Shown here in pieces: positions 54,930 to 63,813 of a DNA stretch of 64,000 nt; the first letter of the stretch is position 1, and the number at the start of each line of letters is the position of its first letter. Origin of the DNA: Bradyrhizobium sp. CCBAU 53421. Lineage in GTDB: Bacteria; Pseudomonadota; Alphaproteobacteria; Rhizobiales; Xanthobacteraceae. A model generated the notes under the pieces. It saw only the letters and a list, made by a program, of their open reading frames with translations, did no database searches and was not told the origin of the DNA. Both the position numbers and the translations under genes were made by a program. The DNA lies in NCBI RefSeq assembly GCF_015291625.1, contig NZ_CP030047.1, positions 4,278,001 through 4,342,000 on the forward strand, read 5' to 3'.

Positions 54930-55255
54930 CCAGCTGGATCGAAATCGGCGCGCTCGACGCCATTCCGCGGCTCGGCTCGCGCGTGGTGCGCACCCCAAGC
55001 GGCACCATCGCGGTGTTCCGGACCGAGAGCGACGAGGTGTTCGCGCTCGACGACCGCTGCCCGCACAAGGGCGGACCGCTGTCGCAGGGCATCGTGCACA
55101 ACAAGCGCGTGACCTGTCCGCTGCATAATTTCGTCATCGAGTTGGTGAGCGGGCAGGCGGTCGCGCCCGACGAGGGCTGCACGCATACCCATCCGGTCAA
55201 GGTCGAGAACGGCGTTGTCTGGCTGTCGGTGCGGCAGGCGGCCGCGGTGAGCTGA
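54926..55255 (+). CDS. nirD: Nitrite reductase, small subunit (Rieske-like)
   Basis: 109 residues, one Rieske-type domain with 'CPHKGGPLSQG' and 'CPLHNFVIEL', which keep the two-Cys/two-His cluster ligands, more like true Rieske proteins than the E. coli NirD that lost them. ATG 54926 overlaps the nirB stop (ATGA); the longer frame from 54740 is a shadow. It assists NirB in the cytoplasm. Confidence 0.95.
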   Translation: MTSWIEIGALDAIPRLGSRVVRTPSGTIAVFRTESDEVFALDDRCPHKGGPLSQGIVHNKRVTCPLHNFVIELVSGQAVAPDEGCTHTHPVKVENGVVWLSVRQAAAVS

Positions 55256-55271
55256 ACGGTCAGGTCAGGCA

Positions 55272-57935
55272 ATGTCCGTCAAGACCACGTGTCCTTATTG
55301 CGGTGTCGGCTGTGGCGTCATCGCGTCGAGGGACGCGGCGGGCGCCGTCCGGGTCGAGGGCGACAAGCAGCACCCGGCCAATTTCGGCCGGCTCTGCAGC
55401 AAGGGTTCGGCGCTGGCCGAGACCATCGATCTCGATGGGCGGCTGCTTGAGCCTGTCATCGATGGCGCGCCCGCCACGTGGGGCGACGCGATCGATCGCG
55501 TCGCCGACGGATTTAGTCGAGTTATTCGCGAACATGGGCCCGACGCGGTCGCGTTCTATGTCTCCGGCCAGCTGCTGACCGAGGACTATTACGTCATCAA
55601 CAAGCTCGCCAAGGGCTTTGTCGGCACCGCCAATATCGACACCAATTCGCGGCTCTGCATGGCCTCCAGCGTGGCGGGGCACAAGCGCGCCTTCGGCAGC
55701 GACACGGTGCCGGGCTGCTACGAGGACCTCGAGCAGGCGGACCTCTTGGTGCTGGTTGGCTCCAACGCCGCCTGGTGCCATCCGATCCTGCACCAGCGCA
55801 TGCTGGCGGCAAAGGAGAAGAACCCGGCGTGCAAGATCGTGGTGGTTGATCCGCGCCGCACCGCGACCTGCGAGGGCGCCGATCTGCATCTGCCGCTGCG
55901 TTCGGGCAGCGATTCCGTGCTGTTCAACGGGCTGTTCGCGTACCTGGCCGGCAGCAACGCGGTCGATCGCGGCTTCGTCGGCAATTGCACGACGGGGATC
56001 GTCGACGCGCTCAAGCAGGTGGCCGGACAGACGCTGGCGCAGACGGCTGCGACCTGCGGCCTGACCGAAGGCGCGGTCGGGCTGTTCTTCGACTGGTTCA
56101 CGAAGACCGAGCGCGTCGTCACGCTGTATTCGCAAGGCATCAACCAGTCGTCGAGCGGCGTCGACAAGGTCAACGCCATCATCAATTGCCATCTGTTGAC
56201 CGGGCGGATCGGGCGTCCCGGCATGGGGCCGTTCTCGCTGACCGGCCAGCCCAACGCGATGGGCGGCCGCGAGGTCGGCGGGCTCGCCAACCAGCTCGCC
56301 GCGCATATGGAGCTGGAGAATCCCGCGCATCGCGAGCTGGTGCGGCGGTTCTGGCGCGCGCCTGTCATCGCGGAGAAGGGCGGCCTGAAGGCGGTCGACA
56401 TGTTCGATGCGATCGCCGACGGCCGCATCAAGGCGGTGTGGATCATCTCGACCAATCCGGTGGTGAGCCTGCCCGACGCCGACCGCGCGCGCGCCGCGCT
56501 TGAGGCCTGCGAGCTCGTCGTGGTGACGGATTGCATGCGCGACACCGACACCACGCGCCATGCCGACGTGCTGCTGCCGGCGCTGGCGTGGGGCGAGAAG
56601 GACGGCACCGTCACCAATTCCGAGCGCCGGATCTCGCGGCAGCGGCCGTTCCTGTCAGCGCCGGGCCAAGCGCGCGCCGACTGGCGCATCATCTGCGACG
56701 TCGCCGCGCGCATGGGATATTCCGGCTTCGATTACGCCTCGGCGGCGGAGGTGTTCCGCGAGCACGCCGAATTGTCTGGCTTCGAGAATGACGGCAAGCG
56801 CGATTTCGACATCTCGGCGCTGGCCGGGCTCGACGACGGCGCCTATGACGCGCTGGCTCCGGTGCAGTGGCCGGTGACATCGGAGCATCCGGCCGGCACG
56901 CCGCGGATGTTCGAGAGCCAGACATTCTTCACGCCCGACCGCAAGGCACGCTTCGTGCCGGTCGCGCCGCGCGCGGCGCGCAACGCCACCAGCCGTGACT
57001 ATCCGCTGGTGCTCAACACCGGCCGTATCAGGGATCAATGGCACACCATGACCCGGACCGGGAAAACCGGACGGCTGCTGTCGCACATCTTCGAGCCCTA
57101 CGCCGAGTTTCACCCCGAGGACGCGCGGCAGGCCGGCGTGCAAAACGAAGGCCTGGTGCGGCTGACCAGCAGCTGGGGCGAGATGATCGCGCGCGTCGTG
57201 GTCAGCGCCGACCAGCGCCGCGGCTGCGTGTTCGTGCCGATGCACTGGAACGAGGAGTTCGCCGGCGAGGGCCGCGTCAACGCGCTGGTCAATCCGGTGG
57301 TCGATCCGCTGTCCGGCCAGCCGGAGTCCAAGCACACGCCGGTCAAGGCCGATCCTTATACGCCGAAATGGCACGCCTTCATCCTGAGCCGCGACGCGAT
57401 CAGGCGTCCGGCAAGCGGCTATTGGGTCTACGGCAAGGCCGGCGATTGCACGCGGCTCGAGCTTGCGCTCGACGTTCGCCCGGAGAGCTGGCGCGACTGG
57501 GCGCGGGCGCAGCTCGGCCTCGACGGCGTCGAGATCGAATGGATCGCCTATCGCGATCCGGCCGCGGGCCGCTTCCGCTACGCGGCGGTGCGCGACGGCC
57601 GGCTCGAGGGCTGCGTGTTCATCGCGCCCGACCATGCGTTGCCGTCACGGGCGTGGCTGACCGGGCTGTTTGCCGAACAGCAATTGTCGGCAAACGCGCG
57701 GATGGCGCTGCTCGCCGGACGGCCATTCGGCGCGGGCGAGGATGTCGGCCCGATCGTCTGCTCCTGCTTCAGCGTCGGACGACACCAGATCACCGCCGAG
57801 ATCAGGAAGGGCGCCGACAGCGTCGAGGCGATCGGCCGCTGCCTGAAGGCCGGCACCAATTGCGGCGGCTGCAAGCCCGAGATCGGCAAGCTGATCGGCG
57901 CCACCGCGCAGCCGCGGCAGGCGATCGCGTCTTAA
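55272..57935 (+). CDS. nasA: Assimilatory nitrate reductase, catalytic subunit
   Basis: 887 residues; reduces nitrate to nitrite in the cytoplasm with a molybdopterin guanine dinucleotide cofactor. N-terminal [4Fe-4S] ligands are Cys 7, 10, 14 and 42 ('CPYCGVGC', 'LCSKG'). The Mo-ligand Cys is probably C129 ('NSRLCMASS'). 'GINQSSSGVDKVNAI' and 'GRPGMGPFSLTGQPNAMGGREVGG' are family marks. The C-terminus holds a BFD-like [2Fe-2S] domain with C830, C832, C864 and C867 ('CSCFSVG', 'TNCGGC'), so electrons can enter without a separate small subunit. It starts 16 bases after nirD, in one operon. Known as nasC in some bradyrhizobia. Confidence 0.95.
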   Translation: MSVKTTCPYCGVGCGVIASRDAAGAVRVEGDKQHPANFGRLCSKGSALAETIDLDGRLLEPVIDGAPATWGDAIDRVADGFSRVIREHGPDAVAFYVSGQLLTEDYYVINKLAKGFVGTANIDTNSRLCMASSVAGHKRAFGSDTVPGCYEDLEQADLLVLVGSNAAWCHPILHQRMLAAKEKNPACKIVVVDPRRTATCEGADLHLPLRSGSDSVLFNGLFAYLAGSNAVDRGFVGNCTTGIVDALKQVAGQTLAQTAATCGLTEGAVGLFFDWFTKTERVVTLYSQGINQSSSGVDKVNAIINCHLLTGRIGRPGMGPFSLTGQPNAMGGREVGGLANQLAAHMELENPAHRELVRRFWRAPVIAEKGGLKAVDMFDAIADGRIKAVWIISTNPVVSLPDADRARAALEACELVVVTDCMRDTDTTRHADVLLPALAWGEKDGTVTNSERRISRQRPFLSAPGQARADWRIICDVAARMGYSGFDYASAAEVFREHAELSGFENDGKRDFDISALAGLDDGAYDALAPVQWPVTSEHPAGTPRMFESQTFFTPDRKARFVPVAPRAARNATSRDYPLVLNTGRIRDQWHTMTRTGKTGRLLSHIFEPYAEFHPEDARQAGVQNEGLVRLTSSWGEMIARVVVSADQRRGCVFVPMHWNEEFAGEGRVNALVNPVVDPLSGQPESKHTPVKADPYTPKWHAFILSRDAIRRPASGYWVYGKAGDCTRLELALDVRPESWRDWARAQLGLDGVEIEWIAYRDPAAGRFRYAAVRDGRLEGCVFIAPDHALPSRAWLTGLFAEQQLSANARMALLAGRPFGAGEDVGPIVCSCFSVGRHQITAEIRKGADSVEAIGRCLKAGTNCGGCKPEIGKLIGATAQPRQAIAS

Positions 57936-58127
57936 GTCGCTGCGCATCGCAGCCGCGCCAAGGCCCAGCCGAGACAGCGCGGTTCTTTGAACCCTATTTC
58001 AATGCCCGCAATTTCCTGATGTGATCTTCAATATTGCGAGCCAATTTGCTGTGACCCCTGTTCAGGGGGGCGCCGCGTCGGACACCATTGCGTCGTGACC
58101 AAAGCTATAGAACAGGAAGGACATTAC

Positions 58128-59078
58128 ATGCCTTCGCGCCGTCATTTTCTGACCGGCACCGTCGCGACCGGGGTGGCGCTGTCAATGCAGCACGTGGCGG
58201 CAACGGTCGCGCAGCAAAAGCGGGTGATCGTCGATTCGCAGGTTCACCTGTGGCCGGTGAATACGCCGGAAAGACCGTGGCTGCCCGGTGGCAAGCCGCA
58301 GCTTCCGGAGCCGTTCACCATCGAGCGGATCATTCCGCTGATGGACGACGCCGGCGTCGATCGCGTCGTCATCGTGCCGCCAGTGTCGCTCGAGGGTGAG
58401 CGCATCGACTATGCCCAAGAGGCCGTCAAACGGTACCCGGGCCGTTTCGCCATCATGGCGCGTGTCGCCGTCGACCAGCCTGACCGCGCGGCACGGCTTG
58501 CGACCTGGCGCGACCAGCCCGGCGTACTGGGCGTGAGGTTGAACTTCGGCCCCGGCGAAGCGACGTGGCTGACCGACGGAACCGCGGACTGGTTCTGGCC
58601 AGCGGCGGAGAAGGCCGGCTTGCCTGTGATGTTTCTCACCGAGGGGCGGACGTCGCTGTTCGCCAGCATCGCCGAGCGGCATCCGCAACTTACGCTCATC
58701 ATCGATCACATGGGCGTCGGCGCGGGACTTCGGCCTCGTCCTGGCTCATCGGAAAACAACTTGGTGCCGGAAGCCATTGCCCAGTCGGCCGCGCTCGCGA
58801 AATATCCGAATGTATCGGTGAAGCTGTCGTCGGTCCCGCTGATTTCGACTGAGTCATATCCATTCCGCGACGTGATCCCGCATATCCGTCGTCTGTTCGA
58901 CGCCTACGGCCCGGAGCGCTGCCACTGGGGAACCGACATCACCAATTCATTCGCCAGGGCCACCTACCGGCAGCGCGTGACGCAATTCACCGAAGAGCTT
59001 CCGTTCCTCACCGAAAGCGACAAGGACTGGATCATGGGCCGCGCCATCCTGGCGCGGCTTCGCTGGACGTCGTCCTAG
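58128..59078 (+). CDS. Exported amidohydrolase (TIM-barrel, amidohydrolase_2)
   Basis: 316 residues. The N-terminus 'MPSRRHFLTGTVATGVALS' resembles a Tat signal (RR followed by hydrophobic residues), with cleavage near residue 28. The rest is an amidohydrolase_2 barrel with 'VDSQVHLWPV' (metal ligand His), 'RFAIMARVAVDQPDRAARLATW', 'LIIDHMGV' and 'RCHWGTDITNSF' near the end. Related enzymes act on lactones, 2-pyrone-4,6-dicarboxylate or uncharacterised substrates. It starts after GGAAGGA at ATG 58128. No neighbour fixes the pathway; it stands alone, with 192 empty bases upstream. Confidence 0.82.
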   Translation: MPSRRHFLTGTVATGVALSMQHVAATVAQQKRVIVDSQVHLWPVNTPERPWLPGGKPQLPEPFTIERIIPLMDDAGVDRVVIVPPVSLEGERIDYAQEAVKRYPGRFAIMARVAVDQPDRAARLATWRDQPGVLGVRLNFGPGEATWLTDGTADWFWPAAEKAGLPVMFLTEGRTSLFASIAERHPQLTLIIDHMGVGAGLRPRPGSSENNLVPEAIAQSAALAKYPNVSVKLSSVPLISTESYPFRDVIPHIRRLFDAYGPERCHWGTDITNSFARATYRQRVTQFTEELPFLTESDKDWIMGRAILARLRWTSS

Positions 59079-59317
59079 CAGCCGCGGCAGATGCTCTTCA
59101 ACTTGCTGTTAAGCAAGCGGTCCTCTTCGTCGGAAGCCGCCTTGGCGTAGAGGTCGTCGGCGTGGCGTTTGTCGGCGGCAAATCCGCCGCCGTGACTGGT
59201 GCCGCCCGCGTGCATGCCGTGGCCGCGGCCGCCGCTATGGCCGCCGCGCGCGTCCACCGGCGCCATTGCGGCCGCAACCAGCGCCAGCAGCAGCCCGACC
59301 GTCGTGATCGTCCGCAT
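59075..59317 (-). CDS. Small secreted Gly/His-rich protein
   Basis: 80 residues with a signal peptide (about 1-23, 'LALVAAAMAPVDA') and a mature part rich in Gly and His ('GHSGGRGHGMHAGG'), ending in 'SICRGC'. Such low-complexity exported proteins are common in bradyrhizobia; the His/Gly run may bind metals. The C-terminal end overlaps the convergent amidohydrolase by 4 bases. Confidence 0.65.
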   Translation of the reverse strand: MRTITTVGLLLALVAAAMAPVDARGGHSGGRGHGMHAGGTSHGGGFAADKRHADDLYAKAASDEEDRLLNSKLKSICRGC

Positions 59318-59583
59318 GTGCTCCTCCCGATGGCGGCAAAATTACCGCGGACGCTGCGGCAAATCGGTGTCGGCCAGCGTCACAATTTCGCGCGGCGGCA
59401 ATCGGCCCGGTCCTCGCGGCCGGTTCCGGCCAGCGCATCGCACATAGGCCGTCCGGGGATGGCTTCATGCCGACAATGCAGTGCTCGCGGCAGCAAAATG
59501 GTGTATCGGCAAGCCTTGGCGTGCCCGGCACACGGTCCGGCGTCACATAATCAAGATTTTCTAGGAATATCGGAGGAACGTTC

Positions 59584-60810
59584 ATGTCGGCTCTGCCACT
59601 TTCGGGCATCAAGATTCTCGATCTGACGCGGGTGCTCGCGGGCCCGCTGTCGGCCCAGATGCTGGCGGATCTCGGCGCCGAGGTGATCAAGATCGAGCGG
59701 CCCGGCGGCGGCGACGATGCCCGCGCCTTTGGCCCGCCCTATCTCAGTGATCCCGAAGGCAAGGCGAACAACAACAATTCGTTCTACCTCTGCGCCAACC
59801 GCAACAAGAAGTCCGTCACCGTCAATATCGCGAAGCCGGAGGGGCAGGCGATCATCCGCGAGCTCGCCAAGTCGGTCGACGTGATGATGGAGAACTACAA
59901 GGTCGGCGACCTCAAGCGCTACGGCCTCGATTACGACACCATCAAGCAGCTCAACCCCGGCATCATCTATTGCTCGGTCACCGGCTTCGGCCAGACCGGC
60001 CCCTACGCCACGCGCGCCGGCTATGACGCGATCCTGCAGGCGATGGGCGGCCTGATGAGCGTCACCGGCCATATCGACGGCGAGCCCGGCGCGGGCCCGA
60101 TGAAGGTCGGCCCCTCGATCGTCGACTACATGACCGGCATGAACACCTCGATCGGAATCCTGTCGGCGCTGTACCATCGCGACGCCAACAATGGCGAAGG
60201 GCAGCATGTCGACGTCTGCCTGTTCGACACGGTGATCGCCTCGCTGTCGCACTGGCTGCAGATCTATCTCGTCAACGGCAACATGCCGCCGCGTCGCGGC
60301 ACCTGGGGCAATGGCGGCATGCCGGCCGGCGTGTTCCGCTGCACCGACGGCGAATTGATGCTGGTGGTCGGCAATGACGGCCAGTTCCAGCGCACCTGCG
60401 CGGTGCTCGGCGAACCCGAGCTCGCCAACGACAAGCGCTTCGTCAAGAACAACGACCGCGTCGTGCACGGCAAGGAGATCATGGCGATCTTCGCCGGCCT
60501 GTTCCTGAAGCATCCGGTCGCCTACTGGCTGGAGAAGCTCGAGGAGGCGGGCGTGCCGTCGGGCCCGATCAACAATTTCGAGCAGGTGTTCAGCGATCCG
60601 CACGTGCAGTCGCGCGGCATGCGGGTGAAGGTCGATCACCCCTTCGAGCCGAACCTGTCGCTGATCCGCAATGCGCTGACCTTCTCGGGCACGCCGATCA
60701 CCGACTACCGCGCCCCGCCGCTGCTCGGCGCCGACACCAAGGACGTGCTGGCGACGATCGGCTACGACGACGCCAAGATCGAAGGCCTGAAGGCGCAGGG
60801 GATTCTGTAG
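59584..60810 (+). CDS. Class III (CaiB/BaiF-type) CoA-transferase
   Basis: 408 residues. 'LDLTRVLAGPLSAQMLADLGAEVIKIERPGGGDDAR' (start of the fold), 'SVTGFGQTGPYATRAGYD', and 'SIVDYMTGMNTSIG' with the likely catalytic Asp (D181) identify the family, which includes formyl-CoA:oxalate CoA-transferase, succinyl-CoA:carnitine transferases and others. A formyl-CoA/oxalate role would fit the oxalate theme of the first 35 kb, but the distance is large and the family broad, so substrate is left open. Preceded by a usable AGGA site. Downstream is a REP element. Confidence 0.9.
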   Translation: MSALPLSGIKILDLTRVLAGPLSAQMLADLGAEVIKIERPGGGDDARAFGPPYLSDPEGKANNNNSFYLCANRNKKSVTVNIAKPEGQAIIRELAKSVDVMMENYKVGDLKRYGLDYDTIKQLNPGIIYCSVTGFGQTGPYATRAGYDAILQAMGGLMSVTGHIDGEPGAGPMKVGPSIVDYMTGMNTSIGILSALYHRDANNGEGQHVDVCLFDTVIASLSHWLQIYLVNGNMPPRRGTWGNGGMPAGVFRCTDGELMLVVGNDGQFQRTCAVLGEPELANDKRFVKNNDRVVHGKEIMAIFAGLFLKHPVAYWLEKLEEAGVPSGPINNFEQVFSDPHVQSRGMRVKVDHPFEPNLSLIRNALTFSGTPITDYRAPPLLGADTKDVLATIGYDDAKIEGLKAQGIL

Positions 60811-60844
60811 GCCTGCGCCGGAGACACGTGCGGCCCGTTCTTCC

Positions 60845-60945
60845 CGTCATCCTGAGGTGCGAGCGTAGCGAGCCTCGAAGGATGAATCGGCCACCGGCCG
60901 GGCCGTGCATCCTTCGAGACGCGCTTCGCGCTCCTCAGGATGACG
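60845..60945. repeat. REP-like palindromic element
   Basis: CGTCATCCTGAGGTGC...CCTCGAAGGATG (60845-60884) is repeated inverted as CATCCTTCGAGACGC...CTCCTCAGGATGACG (60908-60945). This is the familiar intergenic repeat type of Bradyrhizobium and related genomes. Between two same-strand genes; probably influences mRNA ends only. Confidence 0.8.
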
Positions 60946-61051
60946 GGGAGAGGGCTGTCCGGTCGGTGACAACACTTCGACCGATATCGAAGCATCATTG
61001 ACACGAGCCTGCTAGATTGGCGCCATCGATCCCTCATCGAAGGTGCCAATC

Positions 61052-61447
61052 ATGAAACGCGAAGTGGTCCGCGTCGAACCGATCTCCAGCTGGCTGGAGC
61101 GCTGGAAGGCGCCGGCGTCGGCGGTAACGCGTGCGGGCAATATGGTGTTCGTCTCCGGCCTGCCGCCGTTCGATCCGGCGACCGGCGAGATCGCCACTGG
61201 GGCCTCGATCGAGCGGCAGAGCGAGCTCGTGATGGAGCAGCTCAGGCAGTGCCTTGAAGCGGCCGGCGCGTCGTTCGAGAACGTGATGAAGTGCAATATC
61301 TTCTGCACCTCGGCAAAGCACTTCGCGACCTTCAACGCGATCTACCGCAGACATTTCGCGGACGATCTCCCGGCGCGGATCTTCGTCTGCATCCCGGAAT
61401 GGACCGGGCCGTTCGACATCGAGATCGACTGCATCGCGATGGTGTAG
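61052..61447 (+). CDS. RidA-family (Rid/YjgF) protein
   Basis: 131 residues of the Rid fold: 'AGNMVFVSGLPPFDPATGEI', 'QLRQCLEAAGASFENVMKCNIF', and 'ARIFVCIPEWTGPFDIEIDCIAM', which holds the Arg-...-Glu pair expected of active imine deaminases. They hydrolyse reactive 2-aminoacrylate or other imines in the cytoplasm. ATG 61052 has AAGG upstream at the right spacing; GTG 61043 is the alternative. It sits between the REP element and a convergent TetR gene. Pathway not indicated. Confidence 0.88.
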   Translation: MKREVVRVEPISSWLERWKAPASAVTRAGNMVFVSGLPPFDPATGEIATGASIERQSELVMEQLRQCLEAAGASFENVMKCNIFCTSAKHFATFNAIYRRHFADDLPARIFVCIPEWTGPFDIEIDCIAMV

Positions 61448-61458
61448 GGCGCGAAGCC

Positions 61459-62148
61459 TTACAGATCCTGCCGCGTCAACCGGCCGTGCACCACGACCGG
61501 CCGCATCGCCGGCTTGCTCGGCACGTCGTTCATCGTCAGCGCCATCACGGAGACGGTGACCACGCGATCGATGATGGCGCGGACGTCGTCGAGGTCGCAT
61601 TTTCCTTCCGACAGCCGCAGCAGGCGCTCCTTCTCGCGGATGGTGTGGTGCGCCATCGCCAGCGCGAAGTGCAGGCCCCAATACATCTCGGTGTCGTCGC
61701 GTCCCGGCATCGCACGGCGCATCGCCGCGGCGAACTTGCGCAAGTGATCCACCTCGCGATTCTTGATGCGGCGGATCGGCGGCACGGATTCGATCGAAGC
61801 GCGGATCATGAAGCGCGCCGCGGTCGAGCCCTCGCGGTCCGGTCCGAGGCAGCCGCGCAACGTGGGGCCGACGAGGGCGCGCATGATGTCCTCGATCGCG
61901 GCGCGGCCGCCGCCGGCTTCCTCCGCCGCCTTCAATTCATTGAGGCGTTCGCGGTTGGTCTGGATGCTGCGGGTGACGAACAGCTCCGCGATCAATTCGT
62001 CCTTGGAGCCGAAATGATAGTTCACCGCCGCGAGGTTGACGTTCGCCTCCGCGACGATGTCGCGCAGCGTGACGTCGCCGAAGCCGCGGTCGGCGTAGAG
62101 CCGCTCGGCGGCGGCGAGAATGGCGGATCGGGTCTGGTCGCTGGCCAT
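61459..62148 (-). CDS. TetR-family regulator, acyl-CoA dehydrogenase region
   Basis: 229 residues: TetR helix-turn-helix (about 8-55, 'ILAAAERLYADRGFGDVTLRDIVAEANVNLAAVNYHFGSKDEL') and a C-terminal TetR_C helical domain. It is divergent from the acyl-CoA dehydrogenase gene, with a palindrome TCAAAC-N17-GTTTGA in between, which supports control of that operon. Likely effector: an acyl-CoA (inferred). Confidence 0.88.
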   Translation of the reverse strand: MASDQTRSAILAAAERLYADRGFGDVTLRDIVAEANVNLAAVNYHFGSKDELIAELFVTRSIQTNRERLNELKAAEEAGGGRAAIEDIMRALVGPTLRGCLGPDREGSTAARFMIRASIESVPPIRRIKNREVDHLRKFAAAMRRAMPGRDDTEMYWGLHFALAMAHHTIREKERLLRLSEGKCDLDDVRAIIDRVVTVSVMALTMNDVPSKPAMRPVVVHGRLTRQDL

Positions 62149-62167
62149 GGCTGAGAGCCTTTCCGTT

Positions 62168-62189
62168 ATTCCGCGGGGCGCCGCGGAAT
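62168..62189. repeat. Perfect small palindrome in the TetR leader
   Basis: ATTCCGCGG-GGCG-CCGCGGAAT forms a 9-base perfect stem with a 4-base loop, 20 bases upstream of the TetR start. It resembles the short REP-type palindromes of this genus and may affect TetR mRNA. Confidence 0.5.
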
Positions 62190-62214
62190 GACGAAGACGA
62201 CGGGGAGTTGTTTT

Positions 62215-62243
62215 TCAAACATTTGTATGAAACTATCGTTTGA
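62215..62243. promoter_or_regulatory. Candidate TetR operator
   Basis: TCAAAC at 62215-62220 and GTTTGA at 62238-62243 are perfect inverted half-sites 17 bases apart, in the only AT-rich part of the TetR / acyl-CoA dehydrogenase divergent gap. The position fits control of both genes by the TetR protein. Confidence 0.5.
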
Positions 62244-62445
62244 AGAGCCGGAAATGTCAATCCGCGGATCGCGGGGCGGCGTTCTGGCACGCCACAGCCG
62301 CCGTTTCCGCGAACGCCCTTGCGAGCCGCGGAAGCGGGGTCGACAATGTTGCCCAACAGGCCAAGACCCAAGGCCAACACAAAGTTCAAGACCCGAGTTC
62401 ACGGCCCGAATACGCGGCCCAAGTCTAGGAAACGAGGAGCGTCCC

Positions 62446-63678
62446 ATGGATTTCACAATGTCTGCCAGGCAGAAGGAATGGCTTGAGCGCGTTCAGGCCT
62501 TCATGAAAACGCATGTTCGCCCCGCCGTGCCGATCTACGACAAGCAGGACGCCGAAGGCCCGCGCTGGAAGGTGATCCCGATCCTCGAGGACCTGAAGAA
62601 GAAGGCGAAGGCTGAAGGCCTCTGGAACATGTTCATGCCGCCGTCCTCGCACGAGGACGACGAATTCCACGGCGCGGGATTGACCAACCTCGAATACGCG
62701 CTGCTGTCGGAAGAAATGGGCCACATCTCTTGGGCTTCGGAAGTGTTCAACTGCTCCGCCCCCGATACCGGCAACATGGAAGTGTTCATCCGCTACGGCA
62801 CCAAGGAGCAGAAGCGCAAGTGGCTGCGCCCGCTGATGGACGGCGAGATCCGCTCCGCCTTCCTGATGACCGAGCCGGCGGTCGCTTCGTCTGACGCCAC
62901 CAACATCGAGACCCGCATCGAGAAGGACGGCGATCACTACGTCATCAACGGCCGCAAATGGTGGTCGTCCGGCGTCGGCGATCCCCGTTGCAAGGTCGCG
63001 ATCCTGATGGGCAAGACCGACTTCAACGCCGCCAAGCATCAGCAGCAGTCGCAGATCCTGGTGCCGCTCGACACCCCCGGCATCAAGGTCGAGAAGATGC
63101 TGCCGGTGTTCGGCTTCGACGATGCGCCGCACGGCCACGCCCAGGTGCTGCTCGAAAACGTCCGCGTGCCGAAGGAGAACATCCTGCTCGGCGAGGGCCG
63201 CGGCTTCGAGATCGCGCAGGGCCGTCTCGGCCCGGGCCGCATCCATCACTGCATGCGCACCATCGGCCAGGCCGAGGAGGCGCTCGAGAAGATGGTGAAG
63301 CGGCTCGCCTCGCGCACCGCGTTCGGCAAGAAGATCATCGAGCATTCGGTCTGGGAGCAGCGCATCGGCGAGGCGCGCACGGATATCGAGATGAACCGTC
63401 TGCTGTGCCTCAAGGCAGCCGACATGATGGACAAGGTCGGCAACAAGACCGCACAGGCCGAGATCGCGATGATCAAGGTTGCAGCTCCGAACATGGCGCT
63501 CAAGATCATCGACCAGGCGATCCAGGCCTTTGGCGGCGGCGGCGTCTCCGACGAGGCAGGGCTCGCCAAAGCCTATGCCCACATCCGCACGCTGCGCTTG
63601 GCGGACGGTCCGGACGAGGTGCACAATCGCGCCATTGCCAGACTTGAACTTCGGAAGTATGCAAACACGTCGCACTGA
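62446..63678 (+). CDS. Acyl-CoA dehydrogenase
   Basis: 410 residues, typical of the FAD-dependent family. '[38 protein letters not shown]' (about 139-176) covers the FAD/substrate loop, '[19 protein letters not shown]'-like follows, and '[33 protein letters not shown]' is the C-terminal motif. The frame is open upstream to 62188, but ATG 62446 with GAGGAGC upstream is the family start. The long-chain/ACAD10-11-like group is likely, because a phosphotransferase-family gene follows, as in ACAD10/11 pairs. Confidence 0.93.
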   Translation: MDFTMSARQKEWLERVQAFMKTHVRPAVPIYDKQDAEGPRWKVIPILEDLKKKAKAEGLWNMFMPPSSHEDDEFHGAGLTNLEYALLSEEMGHISWASEVFNCSAPDTGNMEVFIRYGTKEQKRKWLRPLMDGEIRSAFLMTEPAVASSDATNIETRIEKDGDHYVINGRKWWSSGVGDPRCKVAILMGKTDFNAAKHQQQSQILVPLDTPGIKVEKMLPVFGFDDAPHGHAQVLLENVRVPKENILLGEGRGFEIAQGRLGPGRIHHCMRTIGQAEEALEKMVKRLASRTAFGKKIIEHSVWEQRIGEARTDIEMNRLLCLKAADMMDKVGNKTAQAEIAMIKVAAPNMALKIIDQAIQAFGGGGVSDEAGLAKAYAHIRTLRLADGPDEVHNRAIARLELRKYANTSH

Positions 63679-63736
63679 GCATGACGCGGAACGCATGGCG
63701 TTCACGCTGACATCGTGCTCAGAATGAAAAAGAGAA

Positions 63737-63760
63737 ATCAGGCTGGCGTGCCAGCCTGAT
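63737..63760. terminator. Hairpin between acyl-CoA dehydrogenase and phosphotransferase genes
   Basis: ATCAGGCTGG-CGTG-CCAGCCTGAT is a perfect 10-base stem with a 4-base loop. No T run follows on the plus strand; the minus-strand side has an A-rich flank. It may be a weak terminator or an mRNA-stability element. Confidence 0.4.
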
Positions 63761-63813
63761 CGCGGGAGCGCCCCGATGCGCTCCCTGAAAAATCGAGTTG
63801 AGGGAGCGTCATC

